In this document: positions 1-14,741 of the stretch, in pieces
Layout: each line of letters starts with the position of its first letter
Position numbering within the stretch: position 1 is the first letter of the stretch
Origin: Riptortus pedestris
Lineage: Eukaryota > Arthropoda > Insecta > Hemiptera > Alydidae
Length of the DNA: 64,000 nt
Direction: 5' to 3'
Assembly: GCA_019009955.1 (NCBI GenBank)
Contig: CM032230.1
Span: 102,022,001-102,086,000 of the forward strand
Program-made: the position numbers and the translations under genes
The notes under the pieces: generated by a model
What the model was told of the DNA's origin: nothing
Seen by the model: only the letters and a program-made list of their open reading frames with translations
The model's database searches: none

Positions 1-1
1 C

Positions 2-7
<6 letters not shown>

Positions 8-54
<47 letters not shown>

Positions 55-600
55 CTGTTACCGCTTTGATCGTTATCAAACTCGATATGTAAGCATTTGA
101 TGGAAAACTAAAGGTCAAGGTTAATGGCTGGAATAATCGGACCTGCGGGAAGGATGAAATTTCAAAATTTTGAAATATCTCCGTTATTATAACTCGGATC
201 AAAATATTTTATAGAATTAATCTTATTACAAATTAAAATTACTATAAATATTGTTTTATAGATTTATTTTCTACCTTCACTATTAAGGATTTCTTAGTTT
301 TCAGCCTTCAGTAAACCCCCACTCCTACTCATGTCACATAAATTATACTCTGCTATATAATGAACCACTTTATTTGAAGCTTAAATACCAAATATTGTTT
401 TCAACAGATATTTACTAGATGAGGTACTTGTAAATTCCCTGTGCGATGACGTCATCATTTAAGATTTTACATTCTTAACTGGTAGATGTTTATTTGTTGT
501 TACACCATTCTCTCAAATTCAACCTGAATCTGTTTCATTCAACATAACAACTTATTGTCTGTATGACATAAGTAGGAGAGGGGGTTTAAAAATGGCTGAA
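8..600 (+). repeat. Palindromic-end repeat family copy cut by the window edge, starting in (TA)n
   Basis: The (TA)n tract (about 8-52) is followed by TTGTCTGTTACCGCTTTGAT, CAAACTCGATATGTAAGCAT, TTAATGGCTGGAATAATCGG, AATATCTCCGTTATTATAAC, CAGTAAACCCCCACTCCTAC and GATGACGTCATCATTTAAGA, in the family's order. From about 560 to 700 an inverted fragment follows (AAGTAGGAGAGGGGGTTTAA, AAATATCTAGGTTAATATTC), making a head-to-head junction. Confidence 0.65.
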
Positions 601-899
601 AAGTGAAATAAATGCAAATATCTAGGTTAATATTCAGTATACAGAAAAAATGTATAAAAATACATTTATCGAAGACTACATTTGCAGTAAAAATGCTAGT
701 ACACAATTTTCGAACCAACTTACAATAACGTAGATATTTTGAATAATTACAAATAATCCCTTCAATTTCACATCATAGAACAAATGAACTTTCCTTAAAG
801 TTATGTTCGTTTTATACAAAGTGAAGTAACGGCGAATATTGACAAATTTACTTATGGAATAGGAAATACTCGTCACTTACAGAACGAAAGAAAGAGGTT

Positions 900-3800
900 T
901 CTCTTCAATTATAATTTGGAAGAAAAATGGTGTTCTAATGTCGAAATATAAAGATTCCATTAACTTAAACATCCTTTATTTCTATCCCTTGTAAGTCTCT
1001 TGCAGACATTCTCTTGTTACACGTCCGAAATATTAGACGTGATAGAATTTAAATTGGAGAATTTATGTTTAATATAGCTGTGCTCCTATCGTAGTCGGGT
1101 TGAAATAAATAACCGATCGAAATATAGTGATTGTATTATCAGCGATCGTTGATAAGACAGCCAACTTCCGTTATGTCATTCTCTTGGTACAACAGTGAAG
1201 TGCGAGGGATGACCGGAAGTCGAAAGAAATAATATTTAATTTAATGCCTCAAAAAACTTTTAATACTGCGAAATGTTTTCTAAATACAATGTATTATTTA
1301 ATATTTGTGAGAAAACAATATTAACAAAGACAAACGTTTCATTACTTGGAGGAAGTGGGTGGTTACTGTCCAACCGAGGTTCATAAATCGAATTAACATT
1401 TTAGATCTGGAAGATATTATTTAATGAAAATTTATCCTTTATACATATATTTTCCATAAAATATATTTTCAGGCATTCCCAGGAAACATAATAAATTCCA
1501 TTTCGCGAACGAAAGTGTGAAATCAAAATTTTGTATTCACAAGTTTAAACGTTTTATTATCAAAAAATATATTATAAATACAGTTTGATCTTTATTCAAG
1601 AATCCAGTATTAACAGAGATTTTGTGGAATATATCTTTTGACTTCGAAGTAAACCTCTACTCCTAGTTGAAAAATTGATCGAATTTTCATATAGCCTACG
1701 TTATACCAAGGGATAGTTGACAGAAATTAAAAAGTTCATTGAAATCCGTCGAGTCGTTTTTAAGTAGTGGAGTAACGTAGTGGCTGACAGATAGACAAGA
1801 ATTTCAATTTTGACACCAATGTTTTAGACTGAACTGAAAGGTGGAAAACAGTTCATCACGGCCAAATTTAAATAGGATTTTGGACAAACCGTAGTTTTAT
1901 TTATTAGTTTCACGGATAACTTTAATTTTATTGCAGTAAACGAGAATGAACTCTGCAATAAGCTCTCTTAATGGTACATCATTGTATTGGAAACGAATTT
2001 TTTTGTATTTGTAAAAGTGCTAATGACATTTTCTGATGTTTTATGGTATCCTTCCGCTGGAAGCTTGAAATTTACATTGGAGTGTATAAGTTACTATTTC
2101 ATTTATTTTTCCTCTTATTTGTATTTTTGTCAATAACTATGCCAGATATCCCATAATTTCTTATCTATTAAAGAGGTTTTTTTTTGGTTAATCCAAGAAA
2201 CGATAAAAACAAGATCCAAAAGCTGAGGGAAAAAATTGATCTTTTAATTATGAAAGAGATTATATGAATCACACTCAAAGATCTCTTCGCTGACAAACTC
2301 TAAAACAAAAAAAAACTGAATGAGTATCTAATTATGATACCAGCTTATTTGGTATTAGCGAATACTAAATATTTTACAACGTACATCCAGCTATCAATAA
2401 AACATGAAATGAAGCAGAACATAGTCTTTAAGTAATTAATAATTTGCTTTAATAAATAAATGTATAAATATTATGTTGGAACAAGAATAAATAAAGGAAA
2501 TTAATAAAACTATACAAGTTCTATCTGTTCTGAGCAATGATAACCAAGATGTTTTTGCCGTATCATAAACTTCACAAAGTGAAGAAACAGAATTAGTCGT
2601 CTTTAGTACATTATTAATTGACATATATATAATTAAAAATATCATTAACCACATACAATTTTCATGTATTGTAATTCAAAACTTTATTAAGGAACAAGAT
2701 ATGAAACTTAACTTAAGAAATTTAATATTTAGACATATAAACCTATCCTGAATTTTAAGCAGACCTTGAAATTCATTTTCTATTGCGAATATGTATTAAA
2801 AAAGAGGCCGGCACCGGTAAAATAGAGCAGATGTTAGCCTATTAACCTAATAGTCTGATAACTGAAGGAGGTCTCAAAGGCCTATGATGTGGCCCCAAAG
2901 GGACTTTAACAGTAGGTACGGAAGCAAGCCCGTCCAAAATTTCAGAAATGTTTTTATATAAAGTCTTATGACTAAGAGCACTGAGCATAATTTAGATTTA
3001 CTTTGGAGAAAATGTGTTGAACTTCAGTATTATTTTTCTTCACATCAAACAGTAGTCAAAATAACTTTCTTTTATTTAATTTGTAGTGTTTATAAGTAAA
3101 GGAATTCCAAAAGAAGAATAAATAGCCTAAATGTAAACGGGGGACTCGATAAAATGAAATAAAGAAAATCACACTCATTAACATTTAGTCAAAATATATG
3201 ATTTCATTCTTCTTGAAACCTATAAATAAATAAAGTATCCAATAATATAGAAAAATTCTACAAATACAGCTGTTAATTCAGCGGGGATCAATGCCCTTCG
3301 AACAGGTAGACAGAGACGTCTCGTCAAGAGTATAATGCAAAATACCTGGGAAGAAATACTATAAAATGCTGCATTACTCACTTCTGGAGCCGGTTGTTAT
3401 TTCATGTAGTCCAAATCCATTGGCGTAAGAACAGCATACAAGGAGAAAATTCGGAAAACCAAGCAGCTCGAAAGATACAAAGGACAGGTGACTGGACGGT
3501 CTACTAGTTTACGTTGCTGCGTGTCAAACTGGAGTCGTGCCGGTTGGTGCTGCTATCTACTGGCCTCATCCTCAACTACCCACAACAACTTGGTAAATCA
3601 TCAGCTAGCTTCAAGAGGGTTAAGTGCACTTATTCATTTTTTATGTCTATAACACAAGTGTGGAGAGGGCTTAATTTTTTAGGGTAGGGGGTGGATTCAC
3701 CACAGGGGAAATTTGGAGTTTTATTACTTTTACTCTTGGATAAATAATTTAATTAAGCTATCTTGGGTTCATATTTCAAAATTTCAGGGGAGAGGGAGGG

Positions 3801-5400
3801 TGATATATAGAATATTGCTCTGTTTGGTTGAATGTATCGTCAAATAATATGAAACTTAAGAGGTTGCAGGGTTTCCGAATAGCAAATAACTATTCAAAAA
3901 TATGGGTAAAAATAAATGTCAATGATATACCGAAGTCAAGAGAAATAAAATGCAAATTTCACCATTCCAACAAGTTAGTTTATTTTCCAATAAGCATTAT
4001 TAAACAGTGAACTTAATTAATAATAAAACATGAATGCAGTAAACATTATTTCTAGTAACTTCTTATAACAAAGATTGTAAGAGTTGACTGAACCTATAAA
4101 CAAAATAAAACTCATTATGGCATTAAATAAAAATCTATATTTATAGGACATTATTGTCTCAGCAATACCACTCAATTATTTTGATTTTGTAAGACCATAT
4201 TACTGGGGAAAAAAATACTAGCCATATATTTTTAATGTTTGTTAAGGCTTAGGTGCCACAGTATGATTTCTAATATTCTCCCTTAACTTTGAGACACGGG
4301 ATTCATTCCTTCATGTACTCAGGGCATTAAAAGGCTAAATCAAGAAATACTTGCTAGCAAAGGGTGGTGCATCCTTAATGTGTGGAAATATTTAATATAG
4401 AAAATATTTATATTATTAGCCAAACGTATTTCTTTTCCTCTTCAGCAGTTTCATGAACTATGGAGGAAAAAAATGCTCTAAATGTTATATTGGGGAAGTT
4501 CTCCTATTCTCCATTCTGCAATGTTGCTCCTAGGCCCTAGGCCATGTCAGTCATGCATGACAAGGAAAAGCCAATTCTGCTGCTTGCCATCTAGGCATAG
4601 TGACCAGTTGCAGCCATTAATTTACAATTTACTTATTCTCACTAGCCACTGCTATCAATCATCAGCTTATTCAAGGTGCTGAAAGATGGTTCTTTAATAA
4701 TTTTTGCCTCCTGAGAGTTTTTCTCCGCCCTCCTTCCAACCTTGTTTGTTGGTTAGTCTCATTGCAGAAGGCAATGGTAAACCATTGCTTTTGGTCATCT
4801 TCCCTTGTATGTTTTCATGAAAAATTGGGGCTCCTTGTCCTCTTGAGCCATTATTTTTTTTACCCAGACCCTGCATGACACATTTCTTACTACTGATGTT
4901 CTTCTGGCATACATGCACTTACTTCTTGCAACTTGAAAAGATCACAGTAAGGTAATGTTTACAATCTTTAAAACTTTAACACTGTTCATCCCACTTGTCT
5001 CATTAGGAACCCAAGAATGGATAATGGAAGATGCAAGAATTGTTTGGTATTATCTATCGTAAAATGAGTTCATTATGCCCATGCAGTGAAGACTCAACGT
5101 ACTTGGGGATTTATAAGATTCCAGATTAGTCACTGTATTCTTGGAAATATGTCAGTCAAAGTAAGGCTGAGCTACATAATGGTATCAGTTCTTATTAGTA
5201 CATTTGGGAGTTCAAAGCTATTCAGATGCTGGTTCTGCAACTGTACAAGGTAGGTCGATCCCAGGAGACTGGTACTATAAGTTATTAGCCCAGTACAAAA
5301 TAGATCCTGGGGGACACATACATCAAGAAACAATGCTGTAGCATGTTTAAAAACTAAAATTAATGGTTTTATAAATCACACACACACAACTATAGGGTTT
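900..5400. other. Intergenic, repeat debris, no gene recognised
   Basis: Family-like blocks occur near 1640-1790 (AAACCTCTACTCCTAG, CATATAGCCTACGTTATACC). Less AT-rich unassigned patches at 2800-2950, 3280-3620 and 4440-4920 may be old mobile elements; short open frames there (4482-4682 plus, 4694-4918 minus) show no motif I recognise. Confidence 0.4.
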
Positions 5401-5589
5401 GTCTGATTTATTATTTAAATTCGGGAATAATTTGTTCATGGTTTAGACCATTCAAAGAATAATGACATCAAAAATGAAAATCTTGTCAGTCTGTCCCAAT
5501 CATTTCAAAATGGCTAAGATTTCTATGGCTTTTTAAATTTGTAAATCAATTATTCCAAGTTACAACAAAAGCTACATATATGAAAATTC

Positions 5590-6120
5590 AAGTTATCAAT
5601 TAGGAGAGGGGTTTACTTTGATATGAAAACATAGTCATTAATGTGTTCATTAGTATTGGTTTTATAAAGAAAAAATGTAAAGAAGAAATTGAATTTAGAA
5701 TAACGATTATGGTCCTAAAACATTATTTACATTTATGGGTTTCTAGGTTTTGACTTCCACCTTCTGGGATTCAAAAAGACTTTATTCGTGCTCCATAAAA
5801 ATGCCTCAACAGAATTGAGAACTGTTTTGAAACTGTATTAATAGATGCATATTGTTGACACAGGCTATTTTATAGTTTACTAACATTTTCAGGAGTGAAG
5901 GTTTACTTCATCCTGAAAACATATATTCGTCAATATCCTCGTTAATATTAACTTTATCCGACAAATTTAGATAATGAAATGCGTTGAAAATGCATTTTAA
6001 TTAATGTACTCCTCATACATTTCTTAAATTTATGGTTTCGGACAATTCTAACTTCCAACTTCTGGTTGTAAAATAAAATTTATTTGTGTTCCTGAGGATG
6101 CCTCAAGCAAATTGTATAAT
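5590..6120 (-). repeat. Two diverged tandem units of about 290-295 bp (second repeat family)
   Basis: GGGTTTACTTTGATATGAAAACATA at about 5608 recurs as AGGTTTACTTCATCCTGAAAACATA at about 5899. GACTTCCACCTTCTGGGATTC at 5751 recurs as AACTTCCAACTTCTGGTTGT at 6048, followed in both by a TTTATT(C/T)GTG(C/T)TCC and ATGCCTCAA block. The spacing is constant, so these are tandem copies. Related sequence lies in the opposite orientation at 34780-35530. Confidence 0.5.
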
Positions 6121-6599
6121 TTTATATATATATATATATATCATGTTCTGCTTTATGAATAAGGATTTATTTAGAGTTACCTTAATCCTTTTTTCGCAGG
6201 AAACTATTTCAACCCACAACGATGGATAGCACAGTTAGCTAATTACTTCCAACTTTGGGGATCACCTCATTCATTCTTCTATGGTATAATTTCAGAACCC
6301 CTGAATAGAATTTAACCATATTTTTCTCTGAATGCTAAGATGATGCAATCATTATATGTTGATGGGAAACTAGATTTATATAAGCCTATGAACGGAATTA
6401 AATTCGTCAATATACATCAAATTGCCATTCTATGCTTTAGGCTTGAAACTATAATAAAACAGTAATTTGTCGACAATAGAGGGATTATTTAGTGCTTACA
6501 TTAATCCAGCTTTGTACTTTGACAGGAAACACGATTATTTTAATTAATTTACAGATAACTTTTCAAAACTAAAATTCACTTGACAACCCCTTTTTATAT

Positions 6600-8289
6600 C
6601 ATGGGTATAATAACTGAATGATTTCACATTTACTGTAGTTTCATGTGTTGTGTTAAATATGATGGGCGTCCTAATCAGCCTGACATGGTATTTAGGTGAA
6701 AAAAACATTGTATTTAAATTTTTTGTTTTGAATGAATTTTATTTATTTTTGGAGCTGGTGAGTAGCTGTATCTAGCTATAAGGGGTCAGCTTTTGATGTA
6801 TATTTTACACACACCACGATGTATATTTTATATATGCGCATGGGGGACCTACATCAAGAAAAATGCCTTAGTCAGTTTAAAAGCTAAAATTATTGACATA
6901 TATATCAGAATGTACTTTTGTAGAAATATTAATACACATCAAAGAAAAATTACTATTCTTCCTTTGAATAGAAGTGATGTTAATTACTGAGAATGTTCCT
7001 GGAGACCAGGGAATTACATGTTATCGCAGCAAACATGTTAAAGGGCATGTGAAACTTATTCCAATCCTGTACCTATATTAAATGTAATAATTTTCATTAT
7101 ATGTTAAAAAAATAGTAGGATAGTCATTTTTTAGTCTACTTGTAGAATGTACAGCGTATATAGAAAAATAATTTGTTTCGTTGTGTTGCAGGATTTAAAT
7201 TTTGGGAAATAAATATTTTGCAACATTCTAGTAAATAAATATAGAATAACTTTTACTTTTGAAACATTAATTTAATACATACAGTTATAAATATTTCATA
7301 TTTCACAACAAATATAATTTAACTCCTTCAATATTTACAAGAATTAACTTACATAAATAATAATAAAATACTAACAGTAATTTATTTCGTGGAACTTATT
7401 TATATATAACTAATAAATAAACAATATATTTACAAGTGTATACTATATGTATAAACAATGTGTTTTATGTATACTTAATATATTATGTACTTAACAACAA
7501 TATACTTACCACTTCATTAAACTGAAATAATTTATAATATAAAATCCATAGGTTACAAAATTGTTAATAGTTTCTAACATAACAGTATAAAGTTTAATAT
7601 ACAATTAATCGCCATTTTATATTAACAAAAACCTTGTGGTCCCAGTGCTCGTAGTATAGTGCCATAATTGACCTTCAGAGAAATGCCTGGGATTTAAAAT
7701 ATATTCAATGTTGTTTAAAGTTACTTCCAGTCACTTCCATTAAATGCAAATATTTATTATCATGCACTCAAGGCAAAGGTGCAATGGGTAATTATGAAAA
7801 GTTAATACGGATAAAGAAGACTACTGTAAGAAAACAAATTTAACAAATGAATAAAATATATATATATATATTTTTAGTAATGATAAATAAAAATCTAAGT
7901 AACATTTGAAATACATACAACAAACATAAAGGAGCTTTGTTTTTTTTTTTCCCTTCTAACAAGTAACAAAATATTGTATAATAAATTCTACTACATACTT
8001 GAAACAAACCCTAATGACAATGCTCACTGTAAAAGAACATTTTGTACATGATTGTTCAAGCAGTGTTAAAATCCACATTTAACTATAAACTATATTACAA
8101 TTCCTTTCATTTAAGGAATAAAGATCTCATAGTATAATACAAAGGATATTTACGGCTGAAGTCAAGAAAAGCTTCAAATTTAATAACTCTTCAAGAATAC
8201 AGTCCATTATTTTTTCAGTCATTATGATATCACAACATAAAAAGCATGTAATATACAGGCTAATGTAAAAAATGAGTAATAGTGTAAGC
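6600..8289. other. AT-rich stretch downstream of WDFY2, including its 3' UTR on the minus strand
   Basis: No open frame of note. On the minus strand, ATTAAA-type signals (TTTAAT on plus, near 8177) could serve WDFY2. A short (TA)n lies at 7858-7870. Confidence 0.35.
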
Positions 8290-10563
8290 CTATAAAAGCT
8301 GCGAAGCATCCCATAACTTGATGACACTATCTTGGCCTACAGTGAGAAGACGTTTCTGAGTTTCATCCAAATCCATCCAAACAATGGAATGTTTGGCATC
8401 ATGGAAGCTCGCTAATGATTTGTTCCTATAAAAATGTAAACTTAGTTATAAATAAAAAGTATCACATATTTTGAAAAACATAAAAACAAAAATCTACCTC
8501 AGAATGCCCAAAACTTCTAAACGAGAAAAATATATCTGCATATAACTATGATATTCAAACAATAATTGAAATAAAATAATTGTCTAACATTAAAAATAGA
8601 AAAGGGGACATTTAATAAACAGAGAAATGAATGGGCTTAATTAAATTTGAATGGGGATATAGAATTCACCCAATCTGTTAAAGCAGGAGTGTTCGAACCA
8701 CATTTGCTGCTACTTCTAAGACTGGGTAGAGGATCAACTTAAGAGTAATGAGTATCTTCCCCCCCCCAAAAAATAAATTTGTTTGCATATTTTGACGAGT
8801 ACACTCAGGCAATATAATAACTTAGCTATAGTGGCTCTGCAAGTGTCCTGATAAAGGATAACTGATATGAACTGTCTTACTGAATATGTAATAAATAGTG
8901 GTATTAGCAAAAATATCAGGTTTTATGTCTTTTTAGCAGATTTCCCTTAAGGGCTTCTTACTTTAGCTACTGGTAACATTTGATCTCCACACCAAGAAAA
9001 CATTGAATCCCTTATACAGTTCTTTCATTTTCCATGAAATTAAAATAAAAGTATGTGTTTTTAGAATGGGGAAGTTATAATTATATAACTGTTATGATAG
9101 TAATGAACATTTATCACTAGTTTGGGAACAACCAACTACTCCTTCATTAATAAGATTATCATCCTAACAAAAACATGAAACAAACTAGTTAGAAAATCAT
9201 ATTATTAAGTGAATTATATAATATCCAAATTAATACAAAGTTACTAGTAGATTCAATATTTTTCAAAATGACAGTATATTTTCTGTAAAAAATTGCAAGG
9301 AACTTTTCATATTTTAGCTTAAATTTATATAAGAAACTTACTCTTGTCCTTTCAAATGAAGATGACATGGGCCACAAACCCGGACAGGAAATTCAAAACC
9401 TAGGCTAGGAATCGCAAGCGTGGGAGATGAACAAGAGTCACAAACAGCACGGCCACATGCACGACAGTGGTGCTGCCTTAAGCCTAAGGTATGAGTTTCT
9501 ACCATAGCTCTGATGTTCCAAAAAAATGGCTTCATACAAATCTGACAGGAATCTGATTCAACCCATTCAGGAGTCTGAAAAAAATAATGGGAAGCTTTAA
9601 TTTAAAATTATTATATTAAAATTATAAGTACAGATATTTCAAATGATTGTTTTCAGAATTAATATAGGCATAACTAGTTCCCTAAATACAATAGATTATA
9701 AGTTATTAATCAACATTTTAATTCCCTCAAGATCAACCTTAATGATGGCACTGCAATAATTTCTATAATAGCTGTGGGTGAGATGAATTAAATTAAGGTT
9801 GAAAGTAAGTCAAAGCGTGTATTTTTGTTCTTCACAGTGTTTTTTACATTTAGGAACACAGGATTTGTGTAGGACTTTTTGTCTAGTACAAGATCTATAA
9901 ATTATGTTCTACGGTTTTTTTTGTTTTTTTTTTATGATAAGATGCATTGGAGTAGACATATGGAACATCACTTGGAAATTAAATAATTTTGAATGAAGTG
10001 CAGTCAAACATTCTGTGCACTTTACTTAATAGGAGTACAAGGATCTTGTGGTGTTTATATCAGATTTTCATAATACGATGCGAAAATACAAAATCAGGAA
10101 TCCCCCCCCCCTCCTGGCTCATATGATTAATCTGACATTGTTCAATCTGAGACATGTAAATACAATAACATGTTAGCATAATAAGCAAACATACTTCCTT
10201 CCTCTGCGCAGTCATGTCCCAAAAAATAATAACAGCATCTTCTCCACCAGAAATAAGTTGTTTTTTTACTGATGCAAAACATAAGGATGTTACTTTGTTC
10301 CTGTAAAACAGTTTAATGTTATTTACTTATTATGAATAATGGCAGGATAAATAAAATAATATTTTTTTACATTCTTTATATTAGCACTCTTTACTTTAAG
10401 AGACTCATCAATAGAGTTGTAATATGTTTTGATTAACAGGGAAAATAATTTAAAAAAAAAAAAAAAAAAGAGAGATTTCAGCTGAAAAAATAGTAAATAC
10501 AACTTCATCTGGATGAATATCCAGAAAAACAGTGAATGCATCTTTGGGTCAAAATTAAGTAAA

Positions 10564-10654
<91 letters not shown>

Positions 10655-13600
10655 ATATGTGAATAAGGCAAATATCATATTCAATATAAGAATATGTTTT
10701 TACTCTATTATTTAAAGCTGCAAACCGATTTTTCTGAAACACGTGTATCTTAAACCACTCGGTTTTGCTTCTCATGGTTGCTTTTTGCTTTGAAATATCA
10801 AATTTTGAGGTACCTCCCACTCCTGGTGAGATAGCCCTTACAAAATTTTTATCTGTAACCTGTCCCAAGACACATTAAATTTGTTATTCTCTAGTTGTTT
10901 CGAGTAACACTTTACCGATCCCAGGGAAAACTTTGATTATCCCTGGTTGTTCTGTACCCTTAACTGGAATAAGCGCCCTCTGTTGACCCGACGAGTAATG
11001 ATCGAACTCAAAAGTATAGTATTTTTGCATGCGCCTTGTGAAATGCCTGTTTTATCATCTTATTTTTTTTCTTTTTGAAGCATCATTTTCCAACTCTGGC
11101 ATCTCACAGGTCATTCATTGTCTTTCATTTTCAAATTACCACTTTTAAACAGACACGCTTCCTTAGTTAGAGCATGCTATCCATAAACATCCACAAAAAT
11201 TCTATAGATTTTGGTAGTGCTATTCTTTGTACACTTTTCAAAGCAAGTTTTGACAGGTTTTGCAACGTGCGGACAAAGATTTTCATGGAGGAAGAAATGA
11301 AATTATGACTTTCCCCATTTGGGAGTCGTAATGGATCTACTTTTCATATCCACTCACAAATCAGTTCAAAAATGCCTCGCTTTTCTTCAAGCAGCTGAAA
11401 AAAATACCTTCACATTTCTTGTAGTTAGTTATGGAAATCAGTAATAATTCAGGCCAGCTGAGCAATTGGCCAGGACAGAAAATCTTTGACAGAGAAATGG
11501 TGTGAATGAATGAACAAGATACATGGGGCAGCACGAGGAGCCTAATAAAGTAAGTAAAATTTGAACTATAAATTTATTTCCTTAAACAAATAACATGGTG
11601 TCTTAAAGAAAAAAATAATCTGTCAAGCAGGAGATACATAAACTAAGCTGCAATACCATACTGATGTCATTCTCTTTCGACATTCTATATTTATTTCTCT
11701 TATAATAAGAAGCCTATGTAAACAGGACTTAATTACTTTATTTAAGCTGAAGACAAGATGTTTATTAATATGGTTGATTACACGAGACATATTGCTGATT
11801 GCTTAAAACCAAAACAAACAAAGAAAAAAAAAATCAGAAATATCTCTGTGAACATTAGAATTACAGAAAAAATGCTTAGAACAATTGCACAATATTGAAT
11901 TAGTAATATGATTGGTTTATAACACTTTTTGACCTGAAACAAAACAATGGAGATATTTCAAATATATGTTTTCACCACTAGTGCCTCCCTACTCCTGGTC
12001 TGATTTCAATTGTTAACATACTTGATCATTCATTTCATATGAAATGGTGAAATATTGAGCTTGATAGCAATAAAAAAAAATTACTAATAATTCAATGAAG
12101 TAAATAAAAGTTTTTAATCCCTATAATAAATGGTTCAGGATAAAGATAAAAAGGGAGTTTAAATTCATTACCATTTCATACAACCATTTGGCCACTTTAC
12201 AGTAGTATTTTCATTCGATAGCATTCAAATTACAATGGATTTAGGATTACCATCAGATATCATACTCATGAAACTGCAAGCCAAAATTTTTTAATGATAC
12301 TCAATGGATTGAAAGACACAGAATCTTTTAACATGTAAGGAAAATGGTGGGAAATAATTTCGTAATCGGGAAAAATCTGAAATATACTGAGAAAGATGTT
12401 ATAATTGAATTAATAGCATACCTGTGGCCTTGTAATTCATATGCAGTCCCTTGCATGCCACCAATGTCCCAAACGATAACTGCTTGATCAAAGCTTCCTG
12501 AAAATAATCGCTTTTGTGCTGGATCCCATTCCAGAGATCTAATACTACCAGCATGTCCTTTTAACTTGGTCACTTCAACCACACCACCCTCTGACAATTT
12601 TAACATGGTTATGCAGCCAGAGTAGTCTCCAACAAATGCATGCTTCGACTGTGAGTCAAATCTGAATGATTAGTTAAGAAAGTTTTGACATGAAGAATGG
12701 TATAAAGTTTAAAATATCACTCACTATCTTTGTTTTATATGGTTGTCGATCACATGGGCTGAAATGAAACTACATATGTTTGCCAACCTTTTCGGTAAAA
12801 CTTATTACCTTTGTTGTACATAAAATTAAAATTACTTACAGACTGAAAAACTGTTGAACAAGAGGTAGTGCTGCAATGAAATCAGACTGTAGAATGAAGG
12901 TGGAGAGAAAGCCGGTGGGAGCTTTGAAGGGATTAAGGTAGAAATAAAAGATGGCCCCTTCTAACATCTGATCCGAAGTAGATATTATATATTCATTAAA
13001 CGCTGAACCTAGTTCCTAGACTATAGACAGATCAGTCATAACAACCGGCATAACAGACATAACCAAATAAAACAAGGATATTTAAAAGATTATTTTATTA
13101 TATTGTTTTATGAACTATAAACATGTAGTTTTTGACCATAATATAAAAACATCCTAAACACATTGTACCAGCTCAGCAGCAGGGGCCACTGATTCTATAT
13201 GATATGCCAACAAGATCTTCACAGAAATTTAGAATGGCCTTTACTCAAGAAATATCAGCTCATAACATAATTGTTAATGATTATAATTCATTATTCTTTG
13301 AGATCAAGAAGGCCAGGAAGCAAAAAGTCCGTCACGTAGGGGCTGCGTAAACTATGCAGATTTCTCTCATGAAGTTTAACTGTAGATAAATCTACATACT
13401 GGCAATACAATACCACCGTGAATATTAATTGAATAAATACAAACAACAATAAGAAATCTCCCGAGAAGCGTCTGAAATGTAAACAAACAGGTCTGCCACT
13501 CTCTCATTGGAATGAAAAACAATTACTGTAATTTATCAGAACATAACATTAATTTTATTGAAAACTATTTAATATATCTAGTACTGTAATGAATTAGAAT

Positions 13601-14703
13601 AATTTTTATCTAAATCAATCAAATTTTAGTAGTACAAGAACTTCAGACGGGGGGGGGGGGGGGGGGGGAATTATTTGCACATATCTGGTATAATAAAGGT
13701 ATCTTGAAAATAATATTTGGTATTTAAGCTTCAAATAATGTGGTTTAATACATAACAGAGTATTGTTTATATAGCATGAGAAGAAGTGGGGATTTGCTGA
13801 AGGCTGAAAACAGAAAAATGCAAATATCACGGTTAATATTCAAGATTGAGAATAAATGCATATAACAATATTTAAAGTACATTTAATACGTTTGGATCTA
13901 TACAATTTTTCGATCCGATGCATAGTAACAGAGATATTTCGAAAATCCCCTCCCTCTGGTCCGATTTCAGCCATTAACGAACTCGATCTTCCATTTTACA
14001 TAAAATGATTAAATACGCAGTTTAGTAATGATCAAACAAATCTTGCAACCGCTAGAGAGTTAACAGACAAATATATATACAGAACTCATTTTTGGCATCT
14101 CCTGGGGGTGGGTCAATGGGCATTTGAAGAAATGTTTAGGAAATCACGTCATGAGTACTACCTCAATATCTGATTTCCCTTAAGGAAAATCTGCTAAAAG
14201 ACTCATCTTATTTTAGAATGAACTAATTGCCAGATTTGCACCCCTGATACTTTATTTCAAAGTGGCACCTCACTTACATTTCAGTCATTTCTAAATTTTT
14301 GTACAATATTGGTATCCTTGCTAAATCATCACTAAGCAAATGGAAGTTCAGAATCTGATGGTCAAATGCTTCAGGAATGATCGAAAGGTTGGCAAGGACC
14401 TTCAGAAGGTGCTTCTAGAACTAAGAAATACACATTACAAGGCATAGACTATAGCCCAGTTCAGCTCCCAATGGCTCGAGACACCTGTACAAATATGTAA
14501 CAGCTAAGCCACAAGAAAACCAAGCTTCCCTTAACTAAACCTAAACAACCTTAGGCAGACCATTGGCCTACATATAAAGTAGAGCTTTTATGCAACTTCC
14601 GACATGCTTGAAAATGGTGCACCAGCACCAAAAAGCCCTTGCAAAATACACTCGACTAACGGATAGTAATAAAGATAACTACCAAATAGATTTCACAACA
14701 ATG

Positions 14704-14741
<38 letters not shown>

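Noticed and set aside
3280..3620. Possible coding patch (balanced composition)
   Set aside because: No frame longer than about 40 codons and no recognised motif; left as unassigned.
10323..10868. A 181-codon minus-strand frame with a long Ile-Tyr polymer
   Set aside because: It is read-through of a (TA)n microsatellite and A-run in WDFY2 intron 4; no domain, and it crosses no splice logic.
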